From positions 62,001 through 126,000 of the forward strand of contig JADJPH010000010.1 of the NCBI GenBank assembly GCA_016713335.1: a stretch of DNA of 64,000 bases. Direction: 5' to 3'. The DNA comes from Candidatus Fredericiella danica. Its GTDB lineage: Bacteria > Chloroflexota > Anaerolineae > Caldilineales > Caldilineaceae. Below the pieces are notes generated by a model, which had not been told where the DNA came from, searched no databases, and worked only from the letters and a program-made list of their open reading frames with translations. Both the position numbers and the translations under genes were made by a program. Shown piece by piece: positions 63,911-64,000 of this stretch. Positions within the stretch are counted from its first letter, which is position 1; each line of letters begins with the position of its first letter.

Positions 63911-64000
63911 TTAGATTTTTTCGAATCGATCGACACTCAACACGAAGATCGTAGCGCCGCCCACATGTTTCTCGACCGGGGTGGGAATGTGCACCTCGCC
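63911..64000 (-). CDS. C-terminal end of a DarA/YaaQ-like cyclic-di-AMP receptor (truncated by window)
   Basis: The last 29 codons of a minus-strand gene that runs off the window: GEVHIPTPVEKHVGGATIFVL then SVDRFEKI and stop. The VGGATIFVL-x3-RFE ending matches the P-II-like PstA/DarA/YaaQ family, which binds cyclic di-AMP; in Bacillus darA lies next to tmk, another nucleotide kinase gene. The call rests on 29 residues only. Confidence 0.65.
   Translation of the reverse strand, partial: GEVHIPTPVEKHVGGATIFVLSVDRFEKI

Overview
The window looks like a chromosomal segment of a GC-rich bacterium, most likely a member of the Chloroflexota (Anaerolineae/Caldilineae type). This is inferred from the gene mix: an HMG-CoA reductase, a K+-dependent-type membrane pyrophosphatase, DUF4012- and DUF2079-like proteins, a Ccm system with a cysteine-type CcmE, a DnaB-DnaD-DnaC-like helicase-loading set, and long GT39 proteins with a C-terminal beta domain. 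No rRNA, tRNA, CRISPR array, insertion sequence or prophage was seen. Single-base indels are unusually common. Clear frame breaks occur in hppA, the HMG-CoA reductase, the PAS/GGDEF gene, a DUF836 gene, the DUF2079 gene, a glycosyltransferase, an acyl-CoA dehydrogenase, the rhomboid gene and gmk. In-frame stops interrupt a subtilase and selD. The density suggests a draft or metagenome consensus with residual errors, although some breaks could be real.

Layout. 0-12.6 kb: end of a DUF4012-like gene, a sirtuin, a MalK/UgpC-type ATPase, an orphan OmpR-type regulator, a cysteine desulfurase, membrane pyrophosphatase, a secreted trypsin-like protease, HMG-CoA reductase, a split XdhC pair and a class III aminotransferase. 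12.6-17.3 kb: a tight, poorly characterised cluster (two-helix membrane protein, beta-type hypothetical, zinc-ribbon subtilase, CBM48-like domain, esterase, ATP-grasp enzyme, second two-helix protein) running into selD. 18.4-22.1 kb: oppABC-type importer. 22.5-25.4 kb: 7TM-PAS-GAF-GGDEF cyclase. 25.4-33.6 kb: gyrB and a membrane protein, murA (catalytic Cys replaced by Asp), ygeY-alr-nth, and rpsT.

33.7-40.7 kb: cytochrome c maturation and redox genes on the minus strand (ccmE, ccmA, ccmB, ccmC, a previously hidden ccmD-like gene, ccdA with apparently permuted helices, a DUF836 thioredoxin-like protein, DUF2085), then an HxlR regulator with a metallo-beta-lactamase protein, DUF952 and DUF2007. 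40.7-41.0 kb: palindromic and tandem intergenic repeats. 41-45.8 kb: GT39 glycosyltransferase, clan-A glycoside hydrolase, SH3b lipoprotein. 45.9-50.0 kb: a tandem-AAA+ DnaC-like protein, a DnaD-domain protein, DnaB helicase and a bifunctional-nuclease-family protein. 50.2-59.0 kb: surface polysaccharide locus (rmlB, rmlA, degenerate BY-kinase, DUF2079 protein, two Wzz-like proteins, GT4). 59.2-64 kb: paired acyl-CoA dehydrogenases, rhomboid, gmk, a FmdB zinc ribbon and the end of a DarA/YaaQ-like gene.

How the genes fit together. The ccm/ccdA block would assemble c-type cytochromes. DnaB, DnaD and the DnaC-like protein would load the replicative helicase. rmlAB, the Wzz-like proteins, the kinase-like protein and the glycosyltransferases would make and export a deoxysugar-containing surface polymer. 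selD and ygeY, and perhaps the xdhC pair, hint at selenium or molybdenum hydroxylase metabolism, but no such hydroxylase is in the window.
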